Of a stretch of DNA of 64,000 nucleotides, positions 44,701 to 55,452 are shown in pieces; position 1 is the first letter of the stretch; every line of letters starts with the position of its first letter. The DNA lies in contig NC_087064.1 of NCBI RefSeq assembly GCF_963678635.1, positions 82,141,847 through 82,205,846 on the forward strand. The letters are read 5' to 3'. The notes beneath the pieces are model-generated. The model worked only from the letters and a program-made list of their open reading frames with translations. It was not told the DNA's origin and ran no database searches. Both the position numbers and the translations under genes were made by a program. Source of the stretch: Symsagittifera roscoffensis (taxonomy: Eukaryota; Xenacoelomorpha; Acoela; Convolutidae).

Positions 44701-47700
44701 GCCTCATCTACTTAAAAAATGAAAATTCTAACTTGTTGAGTGGCCGATTTCGGTTTTTTAACTTCCACCCTCCTTCCTTCGATAGTCAGTGTTTGACCTT
44801 GCACTTTTTTCTGATCCTCATAACTGGCGAACCGCACGAACCCAAATCCTTTCGACTTCCCGCTGTTCTGATCCTTCTTGATCTACAAACAAAAACAATG
44901 GCAAAGGTCATTATTCTGCTCGCGGATTCCCGCTAACAAGAGAGACTTTGTAGTGACACTTCATGTTCAGCAACTAAAATCGATAAGCTTTTCTGGTGAC
45001 AATAGTTACCGCCCTCTACTGCTTGCTTTGGTCTTCATGCTGAACAACTTCGGATAATTCCGGCCTGAAACAAACCAATCAGAATCAGTATGAATACTTT
45101 CTACCTAAATTGAAATATTTTTCTGGTCCAGATCAAAGCCAGGGTTTTTAACCAAAATTATGTCAGCTACATACGATACATATCATCAGTATAATATTAT
45201 CATATCATCAGTATTGTTCATCAGATGCGCAATATATGTAATCATTCATTAGTCAACTGACACGCTTTTTCATCATCTGCACAAAATCATAAAGATAATA
45301 GCAAGATTTACATACTTGTAAATTTTAAAAATAAACACGACATAGTTTCAACAAGTTTGTACAAAAAGTGAATGAACTCGAACGACAGAAGAAAACTGAC
45401 TTTTTTAGGAGACTGTTTTTAAGGAGATTGATATTATTAAGAAATTAGATTGCCATGCAATACAAAAAAGCACGGCAACTAGCCCAAAAAAATAAGGCTT
45501 GCAGCATAATACAAAAAGAGCACGGCACCTAGCCAAAAACATATCCAAATGATATTTGGAAAAGAGTCAATGAACGCAAGGAAAACAATATTGACTAATT
45601 TCAAAATTTTCAATTTCCGAATTTCAAGAATAATTTATGATTGACTCTTTTTGAGTCAATTAACTTAATTCGAGAAAACTAGATCAAAAGATAAAGTTTT
45701 TATTCCACTGGATAACTAAAAATCCATTATTTAAAGTAGGAGTCGATCGCGTTTTTTGTGACCTTGAACACTGAATTTCAAAAACATAGCCAATCGAAGC
45801 TTGGACAAGAGTAATGAACGCAAGTACACATAAAAAAAAACATGACTTTGTTGAAAAAATCTCAACTTTTGAGTTTCAAAGAAAAAAAATAGATGCCCTT
45901 TAAGCTTTTTGAAATTCTACAACGATTTGTGATTGGCGCTTTTTTGATAACATGAATCCACCTAGAGAAAACTGGATCAATGGGTAAAGTTTTTATTCCG
46001 CTGGAAGTCTGAGAATTAAATTCCACTTTCGACACTACAAATCAATCACGTTTTTTCGCACCCTTTCCACGTTCGTATTTGGAGAGTTTTATTTACGTCA
46101 CTTTCAGCAGATGAATTTCAATTGAACTCAAACTGTGCCTATGTACCTCAGTGCATTCATAAATTCATCAATATGTATGAAAGCACATCTTTCTTATTAG
46201 AGACTTTTAAGACTTTTCCTGAAAAAAAAACAAAAAAATCAAGACCTATATAAGAGTCTTCACTACATTTATTACTCTTAAAAATCTAAGAAATTATAAT
46301 GGGGATTTGAACTGCAATCACTCTGATTGAGTGATCTTTTTCAAAGTAACCAATCCAACCAAAAATATTGCACAGCAAAAATTTAAATATAGCCAACATA
46401 CAGTTAAAAAAGGAGTCAATGAACGCAAGTAAGCAGAAAAAATAACTGGCTTGTTTTTTTTTTCAATTTTAACTTTCAAATTTCAAAAACTAGATTGGAA
46501 TTAAAGCCCTTTGAATTTCAAAACAAATTAAGATTGACACTTTTGTGCTAAAATTAACTGAACTTGAAAAAAACTGGATCAATTAGACCTGTCTGGATTT
46601 GAACGTAGAATAGTTACCGTCCAAGTCCCAGACCTAGTCCTTACGATCAGGCCACACATAATAAGCATAGCCAACTAACGTTGAAAAAGAAAAATGAACG
46701 CAAGGAAACAGAAAAAAAAATTACTTACTTTTTGTAAAAACTTAAAACTTTCGAATTTCAAAAGAAAAAATAACTGCCCCTAAAGCTCTTTAGAATTTGG
46801 AAAAAAAACATAGCCAACCGGAGATTGGAAAAGAGTAATGAATGCAAGTAAACATAAAAAAACACTGACTTTCGAAAAAAATCTTGAAAAAATCTCAACT
46901 TAAGAATTTCAAAGAACAAGCCAACTGACTGCAAGGAAACTGAAAAAAAAAAAAACGAAATTCAAAAAAAAATGAATTTTTTTTTTTTGAATTTCGAATA
47001 AACAATTAGATGGTCTTAAAGCTCTTTGAATTTGTAGGACAATTTAAGCTGGACACTTTTTTGTTAAAATTAACCCAATTTGAGAAAACTGAATAAATAG
47101 GTGTAACTTTTATTTCGCTGGGAAATCTGATAATTAGTTTCAATGTTCGAAATTAAAATTCGATCACGTTTTTCGTGACCTTTACAATTTTACTGTTCGA
47201 TAGTGGAGTTTGCCTTCCTTTTAACAAAGGAATTGAGCTGAACTTCAACAGAAATCAAAAATCAAACCGCGAAAAAGTGAATTTCAGCCTGAACAATTTT
47301 TAGGACTTACCCTGAAAAAAAAACAAATCATCGCGACCTATATAAGAGTGTGAACTACGCTCTTAACATATTAAGCAATCAACAAGCAACTCACCATATA
47401 ATGGAATCTGTTCAGAGGAGCAGCAGCATCATCAACATCCCTTTAGCATCATCCACAGTAAAGATCATTGAAACCGGTGACATATCAACACGACCCACAG
47501 TCACCGAGAAACTTCGCGTCGGGTATACATTCATTTTGAACCCAACACAAGGCAAATTCGAACAATTAACATTCAGTGCTTACACACAAAGTGCCAGATT
47601 TATTTTAACCAAAACATCAAACATTAGCACCAACAAAAATCAGGCAACTTCAAATTATCGCGACCACTGCTTTAGTGATATTGTTTAAATGACCTTACCA

Positions 47701-50700
47701 ATTTTTTTTGACAGATAACAGAATGAAGACAAACATTCAACACAGTATCATTCAGATGTAAAGCTAATCAAGATAACTTTTTCATAATGATATTTTCTCG
47801 AATGCTCTTTTTCCATAACCATATTTTAAAATAGCACACAAAATTCACATGCACAGAACAAACATTCGAGTTACAGAGAAAACACAATTCTATGCCAAAT
47901 TGATGGCAATATCGTCTTCCTCAAATTAATCTGAACAAAATTCAATGACGCAAAAGTGCTCATTTAACATCTAAAACCGATATATTTTGCAATTCGACCC
48001 GTATTAAGTGTCCAAATATTTCCAATTAACCAAAAAAAGAACTACTCTAGGGCCAATTTAAGAACTCAATGTCACTGATATTGCGACCAAATTGCCATAA
48101 CTATTTTAACCATCATTTCGCCTGGTATATTTTTTCTCACCTCACACAGAACCAACTCGCCATACTCTACAAACTGGTTTCTCAGATCAGTGTCCGAGAA
48201 AGTGTACGGAAGATTGAGCACAATCAAATCGGAACAGATGGAGCTCAGAGCTCGTTTGGCTGCATTGGCACGAGTCATTTCTCCTTCTCCGTTGACCTGA
48301 TTTCCGACGGTCGATAAACCGCGTTTTCTCGAATCAACTTCTGAAATTACATTAAACTTCAAATATCATTTCATCAATATGAAGAATTTTGCAGTTTTTT
48401 TGATAAATTTTGTCGATCTTGTTTAGGTCAGCCATTTCGATTTTTTTAATGCCAAAACTTTAAGTCCATGAAAGCGGAACTAAAGGGATGCTGACGCCCC
48501 CATTCCTCACAGAAATTGTAAACCTTGCTTACCCAACGGTACTACTTTCTACAGCGCCTTTGGCATCAAAGTACACAAAAATACTCAACCAGACAAAAAC
48601 AGGAAAAGGTTTATCATTTAAAGGAAACCGAAAATGAAAGTTTTTTTTGAACTTCACCTTTCAATTTTCAATGAAATAATATATGGGCTAAAGCTCTTTC
48701 AATTTCAAGAAAAACTTACAACTGACACTTTATTGTTAAAATGATCCATTTGAGAAAACTGGATCACAAATTACAATTTTCATTTAACTAGGAAACCTTA
48801 AAATTAAAATAGAGGTTCTAAGCTTAGAAGTCATTCACAACTTTTCAAATCGTTTCTCCTTGGAGATCATAATTTGCCTTCGTTTTAGCTAATGACTTCG
48901 ATTTGAGTTTGAACATAACACGAGACAGTTGGAAAGAGTCAATGAATGCAAGGAAACAGAAAAAACTAACAAGGAAAATAATTTTAAAAGAAATCAAAAG
49001 TGAAACCGCAAAAAGTCAAGTTGAGCCGAAGACTTTTCCTGAAAAAGACAATTTATCACGACCCATATGAAAGTCTTCACTACGTTAATCGATTCCTAAA
49101 AGAACTCAAAATGTCAAACGACAAAAAATCAAATTTGTTGTGAACAAAATTTGAAGACTTTTTCTTGAAAAAAAAATAACTCGACCTACACTTGTGGACA
49201 AAATTAAGAGCAAGCTCTGGTTTGAACACTCTAAAATGCCTGTTTTCAATACCATTTCGGAAAACATTCCCTTCGAATTTCAGTACAATATTTACATAGA
49301 CCAAGAGCAAATGATCGAAGCTACCCTATATTAAACTATCAATATTTGGTTTTCAATTGCTTACCTATGTAATCCGGGTCATAAAATACCAGATTTTCTC
49401 ATCGGCATTGAGTTTTTTTTCAATCCGCGTAAAAAGTAAGAAACAGCCAATCTTAGTAAAAACTTCACACAGATTTTTTCAACTTTCTCGCTGAGAATCT
49501 TTCACGTTGCATGAACAATTTTGTTACTCCGCTTATTCGAAAAAGAGTTCACTACAATGCAAAGCTTTAGATGGAGAAATCTGGCATTTTAGGACCCGGA
49601 TTACATAGGTAAAATATTGAAAACTAAACATTAATAGTTTTATAGAGGGTAGCCCTGATCATTTGCTCATGGTCTATGTAAAAACTGTGCTGAAATTCGA
49701 AGCGAATGTAGTCAAAAGAAATTGAAAACTAGCATTGTTAAGGGTAAAAACTTCAGCTTGCGCTTAATTTTTTAACTATTGTATACAATTGTCTTCGGCT
49801 ACGTTTATTTTAAGTTAAAAACGCAAAAAAAATTTGGTCAACGCCGTCCAAATTTTTGGTCAAGCTTTTTCAATACTTTCTTGAGCACTTGGTTTATGGA
49901 CTGAAATTTTAGTTTGCTGTGAGCGTTCTTTTCCTCAAAATAAGTTTATATTGCCAATCACAGCGACTGCAAAAACTCTAGGGGTGTCAGGCCAAAAACG
50001 GATGCCATCAAATTATGGGTTCTTTTGGACAATTTGGCAAGCAAGCTTGCATAAAAGGAGGCTTCTCTATACTCCTGACACGCTGCTGGGTTTCACAAAA
50101 ACAATTAAGTCATAGTCAGCCATTTCTGAGAGACAACAATGGACAAAATTAAACGCAAACATACGTTTTTAGTCTCGAAACCGAAATTTTGAGGACAATT
50201 TTTGACGATATTTACTTAGAATTTTAACAAGTTTTTACCTAGACGACAGCAAATGATCTGAACTACTCTCTCAGAAAGTCTCACTTTTTGATGTGAAGCA
50301 TTGACCAGTTTATTCCGGTTCTGAAAATGCCAGTTTTCCCCATTTATAATAGGTTTTCACCATTTGTAATGAGTGTTAAACTAGCATCAAAACAAAGCCT
50401 GCAATTATTGAGCAAACATACGTGAAGCCGGAAAAAAATGTTTTCAAAGAAACTTACAACTAGAAAAAACCACCAGTCCAGATCATCTGCTGTGCAAAGT
50501 TGTACTTAAAATGAGGCATTATAGAGAGTAGAAACGGTAATTTGCGTTTAACTTTGTCCACAATCGCAACTCTTATCTTTTACCTTCTGAAAGACAGCTG
50601 CAAAAAATTCATCAGTTTGTGGTTTTAAAGCGCAGTGCTTCTGAGATCACCGAGTTGTGCAACACAATGTGAGCTCATGTATATAAGTAATCGCTTCGTT

Positions 50701-51102
50701 AAGCTTATTAAAACAATTCAAGTTCTTTGGGTTAAAAATGTGGGGATATTTATTTTGAAACTAACGTTTTTCTTGTTCTGGTTCCTGTCTGGGGGTCCCG
50801 CTCGCGTCGCCAGCTAGCACGTTCACAATATACACGACATCACTGGCCCCCCAGCCATTCTCCAAGTTAGGCGGATACAACACGTTATCAGCCAATTTCA
50901 CCGCTCGAAACGCTCTAGTGGCCGGATTTCTGAACTTGATTCCAATCGCGTTTGGAAATTGACTCTGTATACTGCTCATGAGCACAGTTCCGTCGTGTTC
51001 CAAAGGGATCTCAACCGGGTCGTCGTTCTCTTTAGGCGCTACAAGGATGCAGCTGTCTACATAATTTGCGCTTTGAGCTGAATCGTGAGAGATGAATTCC
51101 AT
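41532..51102 (-). CDS. TARDBP: TDP-43 orthologue (TARDBP/TBPH), seven coding exons, 495 aa
   Basis: Nuclear RNA/DNA-binding protein that regulates splicing, mRNA stability and transport. Exons: 51102-50766, 48340-48141, 44882-44733, 43565-43356, 43098-42891, 42619-42434, 41728-41532. They total 1,488 nt; all phases match and give 495 codons plus stop. Domains: N-terminal oligomerisation domain (residues about 17-98; EIPLEHDGTVLMS resembles human EIPSEDDGTVLLS), bipartite NLS (RKR 117-119 ... AAKR 139-142), RRM1 (about 150-228, LIVLNLP and KGFGFVRF), RRM2 (about 238-312, LFVGQL and KNYAFVEF), then a G/S/P-containing tail with a Met/Ala-rich helix candidate at 404-426. Human TDP-43 is 414 aa. 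An acceptor-like TTTCAG 14 nt before the ATG suggests an upstream non-coding exon. Confidence 0.93.
42434..42619 (-). CDS. TARDBP: TDP-43 coding exon 6 (glycine run and helix)
   Basis: Acceptor TTTTCAG, donor AAG|GTACTA, phase 1 in and out. Encodes a run of six glycines and an M/A-rich amphipathic stretch (AMMSTMAKMMAEAVSNQLA) placed like the conserved helix of the vertebrate TDP-43 low-complexity domain. Confidence 0.85.
42891..43098 (-). CDS. TARDBP: TDP-43 coding exon 5 (end of RRM2, start of tail)
   Basis: Acceptor GTTTTAG; starts GKHIIIRPAERR, completing RRM2. The rest is P/S/Y/N-rich tail. The donor TCG|GTCAGC is chosen because it leaves phase 1, which fits exon 6. Reading through instead gives a stop ten codons later, a possible short isoform. 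Confidence 0.85.
43356..43565 (-). CDS. TARDBP: TDP-43 coding exon 4 (most of RRM2)
   Basis: Acceptor CTTTCAG, donor AAG|GTCAGT; exactly 70 codons, phase 0 at both ends. RNP2 is LFVGQL and RNP1 is KNYAFVEF. Human RRM2 has RAFAFVTF at the RNP1 site, so the aromatic pattern is kept. Confidence 0.92.
44733..44882 (-). CDS. TARDBP: TDP-43 coding exon 3 (second half of RRM1)
   Basis: Acceptor TTTGTAG, donor CAA|GTTAGA; exactly 50 codons, phase 0 at both ends. Contains RNP1 KGFGFVRF, identical to the human octamer, and begins IKKDQNSGKSKG where human has VKKDLKTGHSKG. Confidence 0.92.
46590..46665 (-). repeat. Degenerate tRNA-derived sequence in TDP-43 intron 2
   Basis: On the minus strand GTTCAAATCC matches the pol III B box exactly, and GGCCT/AGGTC can form a 5-bp D-stem. 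T-stem and acceptor pairing fail, so it is a pseudogene or SINE relic at best. Confidence 0.35.
47339..47688 (+). CDS. Possible nested short ORF (95 aa) behind a TATA box, in TDP-43 intron 2, opposite strand
   Basis: TATATAAG at 47,339-47,346 lies 62 bp before ATG 47,401; the frame runs to TAA 47,686-47,688. The product (starts MESVQRSSSIINIP) has no recognised domain, signal or membrane segment. The TATA box belongs to the dispersed AT-rich repeat, so a repeat-donated promoter is conceivable. The length could also be chance. Confidence 0.25.
48141..48340 (-). CDS. TARDBP: TDP-43 coding exon 2 (NLS and first half of RRM1)
   Basis: Acceptor TTTCAG before 48340; donor GAG|GTGAGA. Joins exon 1 by completing a Gln codon. 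Encodes two basic clusters that make a bipartite NLS and RNP2 of RRM1 (LIVLNLP). Confidence 0.92.
49187..49783. mobile_element. Mariner-like foldback MITE in TDP-43 intron 1
   Basis: Long imperfect inverted arms (about 49,189-49,405 and 49,560-49,781): CACTTGTGGACAAAATTAAG at one end and the complement CTTAATTTTTTAACTATTG at the other, with TA on both sides (49,187-49,188; 49,782-49,783). The arms match internally, for example ACCTATGTAATCCGGGTC with GACCCGGATTACATAGGT. No transposase. The TA target duplication and termini fit Tc1/mariner-type MITEs. Confidence 0.7.
50136..50567. mobile_element. Second mariner-like foldback MITE in TDP-43 intron 1
   Basis: Ends TGGACAAAATTAAACGCAAA and, reversed, TGTGGACAAAGTTAAACGCAAA. 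Internal text (AGCAAATGATCTGAACTAC) resembles the MITE at 49,187-49,783 (AGCAAATGATCGAAGCTAC), so the two belong to one family, with this copy more diverged between its own arms. Confidence 0.6.
50766..51102 (-). CDS. TARDBP: TDP-43 coding exon 1 (N-terminal domain)
   Basis: ATG at 51102 in good context (AAAATGG). Carries the whole ubiquitin-like N-terminal domain that drives TDP-43 oligomerisation, with a 16-residue extension ahead of it compared with human. Ends in phase 1 at AAAAAC|GTTAGT. A splice acceptor (CTTTCAG) ends at 51117. Confidence 0.9.
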
Positions 51103-51616
51103 TTTCAAATCACAATCTGAAAGTCGAACAAATAATTTCAGAATACCCACTTAATTTTTGAAATGATCACACATTTTTAGCTTAACTTCTGACTTTTAAT
51201 ATATTACTGCACTAAGAACGCCGCAAGTCAAATTCATATCACTTGTCTGTGATCAAATTTTGACTCAGAAAGAGTCAAAATCACATCTAGAAAAACCTCG
51301 ATTATACAATCACGGGACACAGAAGTTGCTATTCATTTTGTAAGACAGCGAAATGAACAATCATTTCTTCACATTTTTACCGTTTTTTTTCTGTAACTAC
51401 TTGAGATTCAGGGCTCTTATTTCGACACATGATGGATGATAGAATTTGAAGGAATTTAAGGAAGCCTAAAATAGAAACGGGTTGTTTTTCAGGCATTGTT
51501 TGGCCATTCAAACGTAGCTTGACAGATGTGCATAAGGTTCCGAAAAAAAAACCTGCAAACAGCGTAACGAGTTAGAATTTCTGGACTTCTAAGTGTTCGT
51601 TGGGAAGCTAAGCATC

Positions 51617-52056
51617 TTGCTAGGCAGGGGCGGATTTAGGGGGGAGGCGGACGCCCCCCCCCCCCTCAGGGATTCGACCCCCTGCCGACCCAAAGGGTCC
51701 CCCCTTTGGTACTTTTTAAGAAATCCATTTTTGGCCCACCGACCCTAAAATTTTTCTAAAGGCGCCTTGGGCGCCAATATATTCTATTTTTGAGGGGGGA
51801 GTGCGCGCCAAAAAAACGCGATTTTTTTGTCAAAATTTTCCAAAAAGTGCCCAAAAACGGCATTTTTTACCTGTATTTTCAAAAATTTGCCTGCGGCGCA
51901 GACAATTTGGTAAAAACACCGTCTTTTTAGTGCATTAGGAGAGCTCGGAAAGTCAATTTGGTCGACCTAAAAAAAAGGTCGTCAAAATTTTCGAAATTTT
52001 TTTGAAAATCCGCCCCTCCCCCTCGAGAAAATCCTAGATCCGCCCCTGTTGCTAGG
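51617..52056. mobile_element. Non-autonomous hAT element (MITE) with perfect 8-bp target duplication
   Basis: Element 51,625-52,048 (424 bp). Its termini, CAGGGGCGGATTTAGG and the complement of CCTAGATCCGCCCCTG, form 16-bp inverted repeats with one mismatch. TTGCTAGG flanks both sides exactly (51,617-51,624 and 52,049-52,056). An 8-bp duplication is the hAT signature. No transposase ORF. It is GC-rich with long G/C runs at the left end and lies about 0.5 kb upstream of the TDP-43 start codon. Confidence 0.88.
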
Positions 52057-52883
52057 ACCTCGCATAATTTTCGTTGAACAAAAAAAAAACAAAAAAAAAG
52101 AAACTCAGAAACTTGTGAAGATTGTAAACAAAATTTTTATTCGTGAACAACTGAGCAGCTCGTCTATTCAGTGAAATGCCAAAACTAGCGCAAATTTTTA
52201 TATTCATAGCTGAGTAGTTTTATCAAACTTCTCAGACAAAATTATGTAACAGGGCTTCTTCGTAGCCAATCATACCTTTGACGAGCATCGTTTGCATGAA
52301 CAAACAACGACTTGAAAACAGCAATTTTCTAATTTTGACTCGATTAAATCCCTAATAATATTCGCCACTATCATATGCTAATATTTCAGCAATGAATCTC
52401 AAGTAGTTAGAGGAAACGGTAAAAGCAGGAAGCAAATTCACATTAATTTCATCAGTTGAAATCCAAGTGGCAACTTCTATGTCCCGTCATTATAGTAAGA
52501 TTCAATGAAGATTGAATCTTTTTAAATGCAATAGAGAAAATTTTTTCAAAAAAAAATCTAGAACAATGAGCGTTAAATTCTAATTAAGCTTATTGGCGCA
52601 TTTTTTGCAACTTGACTTTCAAAATTGTACCAATCTACGCGCACTAATTGAAAGAAATTGATACGCTATTTCCCTCCATTCTAAAAAAATCCGCGATTCT
52701 TTCATATATGCGTCTGCTTTTATCTGCACTGCATTGAATCACCTGAAGAAAACATCTTAAACTCCATCCTGAAAATAACACCGTGTTTAGAATAGTCTAA
52801 GATGATGAAAATAGAATGATTGTTTCGGATTTTCAAATGTAGATTTGCTAACATAGTCTCGGGCATTCTATCCTTAAAGCAAT
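52057..52883. other. Upstream flank of TDP-43 / left flank of the repeat array
   Basis: AT-rich, with no gene or repeat recognised. It could contain the TDP-43 promoter or first exon, but no TATA, initiator or CpG-rich stretch stood out. Confidence 0.35.
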
Positions 52884-54003
52884 GAGGAATTCCCGAAAAA
52901 CTCATCCTATGTGAAAGGACGTTCACATAAATTATTTGACAGGGACGGGTCTACAAGAGGACGTCGGAACTTCCAGCCGAAGGAACTTCCGGCCGAACTT
53001 TTTTTAGAAAAGAACACTTATTTGCCAAGCGAATTGTCTCAGATATGCAACTATGTAAGGTTTAAATTAAAACAGGTTCAAAAACATCATAGTGCCACAG
53101 ATGAATATTCTTTACAAAATAATAGAAAATATCTTAAATTTAAGTTCTTGACGTTTTGTGCATTCAATCTCTAGACGAAGTATAATTTTTGTTACTGATT
53201 TGCGTCGATCTAGTAGTTTTAGTAATTGAAAATTAAATAAGCGGATAAAACTGGTGTTTTATTCCAATAAAACACATGTTATATACATGTTTCCGTGCTG
53301 CATATACATGTTTCCGTGTCCCGTCCATAGAAAATGGGAAGAAACTTTGAATACAGGTGTGTTTGTTTTTTTTCCACGCCAAATGAGGTATCACAGATAA
53401 TCATCGAACTGGGTTGAGTGATATATCATATTGAAGCCCTTTCAACTGAGATTCTAACACTATTGAAAAAATTTCAAAAAAAATTCTGTGCCAAAAAAAA
53501 CCTGTTTAGAATTTTTGAGTTTCCATCTAACTGCGAGCGAGTAAAGCGATCGAGTAACGTTTGTTATGAATGAAAATTACCGATTTAGGCTAAAAATTGA
53601 TAATTTCTCCGAAAGAAAATATAACTTTGGATGCCAAATATAGCACTTTAAAGGCAAAAAACCTTTCGAATACATATGAAAATTTTCGTGCAATAACTGG
53701 AAAAAAATCAAAAAATGAAAAAAAACATCTCATCTTTTTTGGTTATCTATTTTTTGGAAGACAATTGTGGTGATAATTCACTAAATTTCTACGTTTTTAT
53801 ATAGCTATGTTATCATCACACTAAGCACAAAACACACTAAATTGAAATAGCACCATCGTGGAAAATCTAATGGAAATGGCAAGGGACCCGAGATTGCAAT
53901 ATTGAATGATCAATATTGAATATTAGGACAATACCAACTTTGAATTTTAAATATTAGGATACTGAAGGCTAGATATTGATATTTAACCTTCAGTAGATAT
54001 TGA
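52884..54003 (-). repeat. Segment A, partial and diverged copy (A0)
   Basis: Starts at GAGGAATTCCCGAAAAACTC and ends at CAGTAGATATTGA, the same two ends as segments A1 and A2, but with an internal deletion near 53,300 and more substitutions. Next to it lies unrelated sequence, not the large-ORF segment, so it stands alone like a solo copy. The first codons of the large ORF (MSFSG) are also present here in altered form. Confidence 0.75.
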
Positions 54004-54195
54004 GAAGATATTGAGGAAATCGGATTTTGCATCATTGCTTGATATGGTGATGGTTATTTGCATCAAACAAATGGTGATAAAAATTTCTGAAATGCTGAAA
54101 GAGCCTCTTTCAAAGATGTAGTACATAAACTTCTGCAGAAAACCAAACAATATTTCAGAGAAAACTAACACTGATGATAAATCAAAGAATGCAAC
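54004..54195. other. 192-bp spacer between A0 and A1
   Basis: Not part of the 4.9-kb unit; nothing recognised. Confidence 0.4.
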
Positions 54196-54566
54196 GAGGA
54201 GTTCCCGAAAAACTCATCCTATGTGAAAGGAAGTGCACATAAATTATTTGACAGGGACGGGTCTACAAGAGGACGTCGAAACTTCGAGCCGAAGGAACTT
54301 CCGGCCGAACTTATTTTAAAAAAAGAACACTTATTTGCCAAGCGAACTCTTTCAGATATGCAACTATGTAAGGTTTAAATTAAAACAGGTTCAAAAACAT
54401 CATAGTGCCACAGATGAATATTCTTTACAAACTAATAGAAAAGATCTTAAATTTAAATTCTTGACGTTTTGTGCATTCAATCTATAGACGAAGCATAATT
54501 TTTATTATTGATTTGCGTGGATCTAGTAGATTTAGTAATTCTTAATTAAATAAGCAGATAAAATTG

Positions 54567-54603
54567 GTGTTTTATTCCAATAAAACACATGTTATAAACA
54601 TGT
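54567..54603. terminator. Palindromic bidirectional polyadenylation-like signal in segment A
   Basis: GTGTTTTATT-CC-AATAAAACAC is a perfect inverted repeat with 10-bp arms that puts AATAAA on both strands. It is followed at once by ACATGTT-ATA-AACATGT, another perfect 7-bp inverted repeat. The first palindrome is preserved in all three A copies (A0 about 53,252; A2 about 59,472). Confidence 0.5.
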
Positions 54604-55452
54604 TTCCGTGCTGCATTTCAAAAACAAAACGCTAGCATGCATCACAACCGGGTTTATAGATTTTAAGCTAGTATTTGTCACAAGCAAATTATTGGTCCGA
54701 CCATTTGAAAAATGTGGAAGAATTGGTATTTGGGTAAGTTTCAGTTTTTTTCATTTTTTTTGTCCCTTCCATAGAAAATGAGAAGAAACTCTGAATACAG
54801 GTGTGTTTGTTTTTTTTCCACGCCAAATGAGGTATCACAGATAATCATCGAACTGGGTTGAGTGATATATCATATTGAAGCCCTTTCAACCGTGATTCTA
54901 ACACCATTGAAAAAATTTCAAAAAAAATCTGTGCCAAAAAAAAACCTTTTTAGAATTTTTGAGTTTTCATCTAACTGCGAGCGAGTAAAGCGATCGAGTA
55001 ACATTTGTTATGAACGAAAATCACCGATTTAGGCTAAAAATTGATAATTTCTCCGAAAGAAAATATAACTTTGGATGCCAAATATAGCAATTTAAAGGCA
55101 AAAAACCTTTCGAATACATCTGAAAATTTTCGTGCAATAACCGGGAAAAAAATCAAAAAATGAAAAAAAAAAAACATCTCATCTTTTTTGGTTATCTATT
55201 TTTTGGAAGACAATTGTGGTGATAATTCACTGAATTTCTACGCGTTTATATAGCTATGTTATCATCACACTAAGCACAAAACACACTAAATTGAAATAGC
55301 ACCATCGTGGAAAATCTAATGGAAATGGCAAGGGACCCGAGATTGCAATATTGAATGATCAATATTGAATATTAGGACAATACCAACTTTGAATTTTAAA
55401 TATTAGGATACTGAAGGCTAGATATTGATATTTAACCTTCAGTAGATATTGA

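Larger units (their letters stand above)
38995..49090. repeat. Dispersed AT-rich repeat family, about 400-450 bp, many copies
   Basis: Imperfect copies at about 38,995-39,260, 40,640-41,080, 41,950-42,350, 44,330-44,700, 45,540-45,775, 45,780-46,290, 46,385-46,580, 46,670-46,800, 46,805-47,345 and 48,620-49,085. All run in the same orientation. Shared words in order: CATAGCCAA, ATGAACGCAAG, AATTAACCCAATTTGAG, ACTGGATCAATAGGTAAAG, TTTTTCGTGACCTT, GTTTGCCTTCCTTTTA, GAAATCAAAAGTCAAACCGCG and, in several, GACCTATATAAGAGT followed by TTCACTAC. Most copies lie in TDP-43 introns, opposite to its transcription. No ORF or terminal inverted repeats were seen. Confidence 0.65.

Noticed and set aside
52081-52101. 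Poly(A) runs (also near 31,470 and 46,950) as retroposon tails
   Set aside because: No adjacent target duplication or gene-derived sequence was recognised; simple A-runs are common here.
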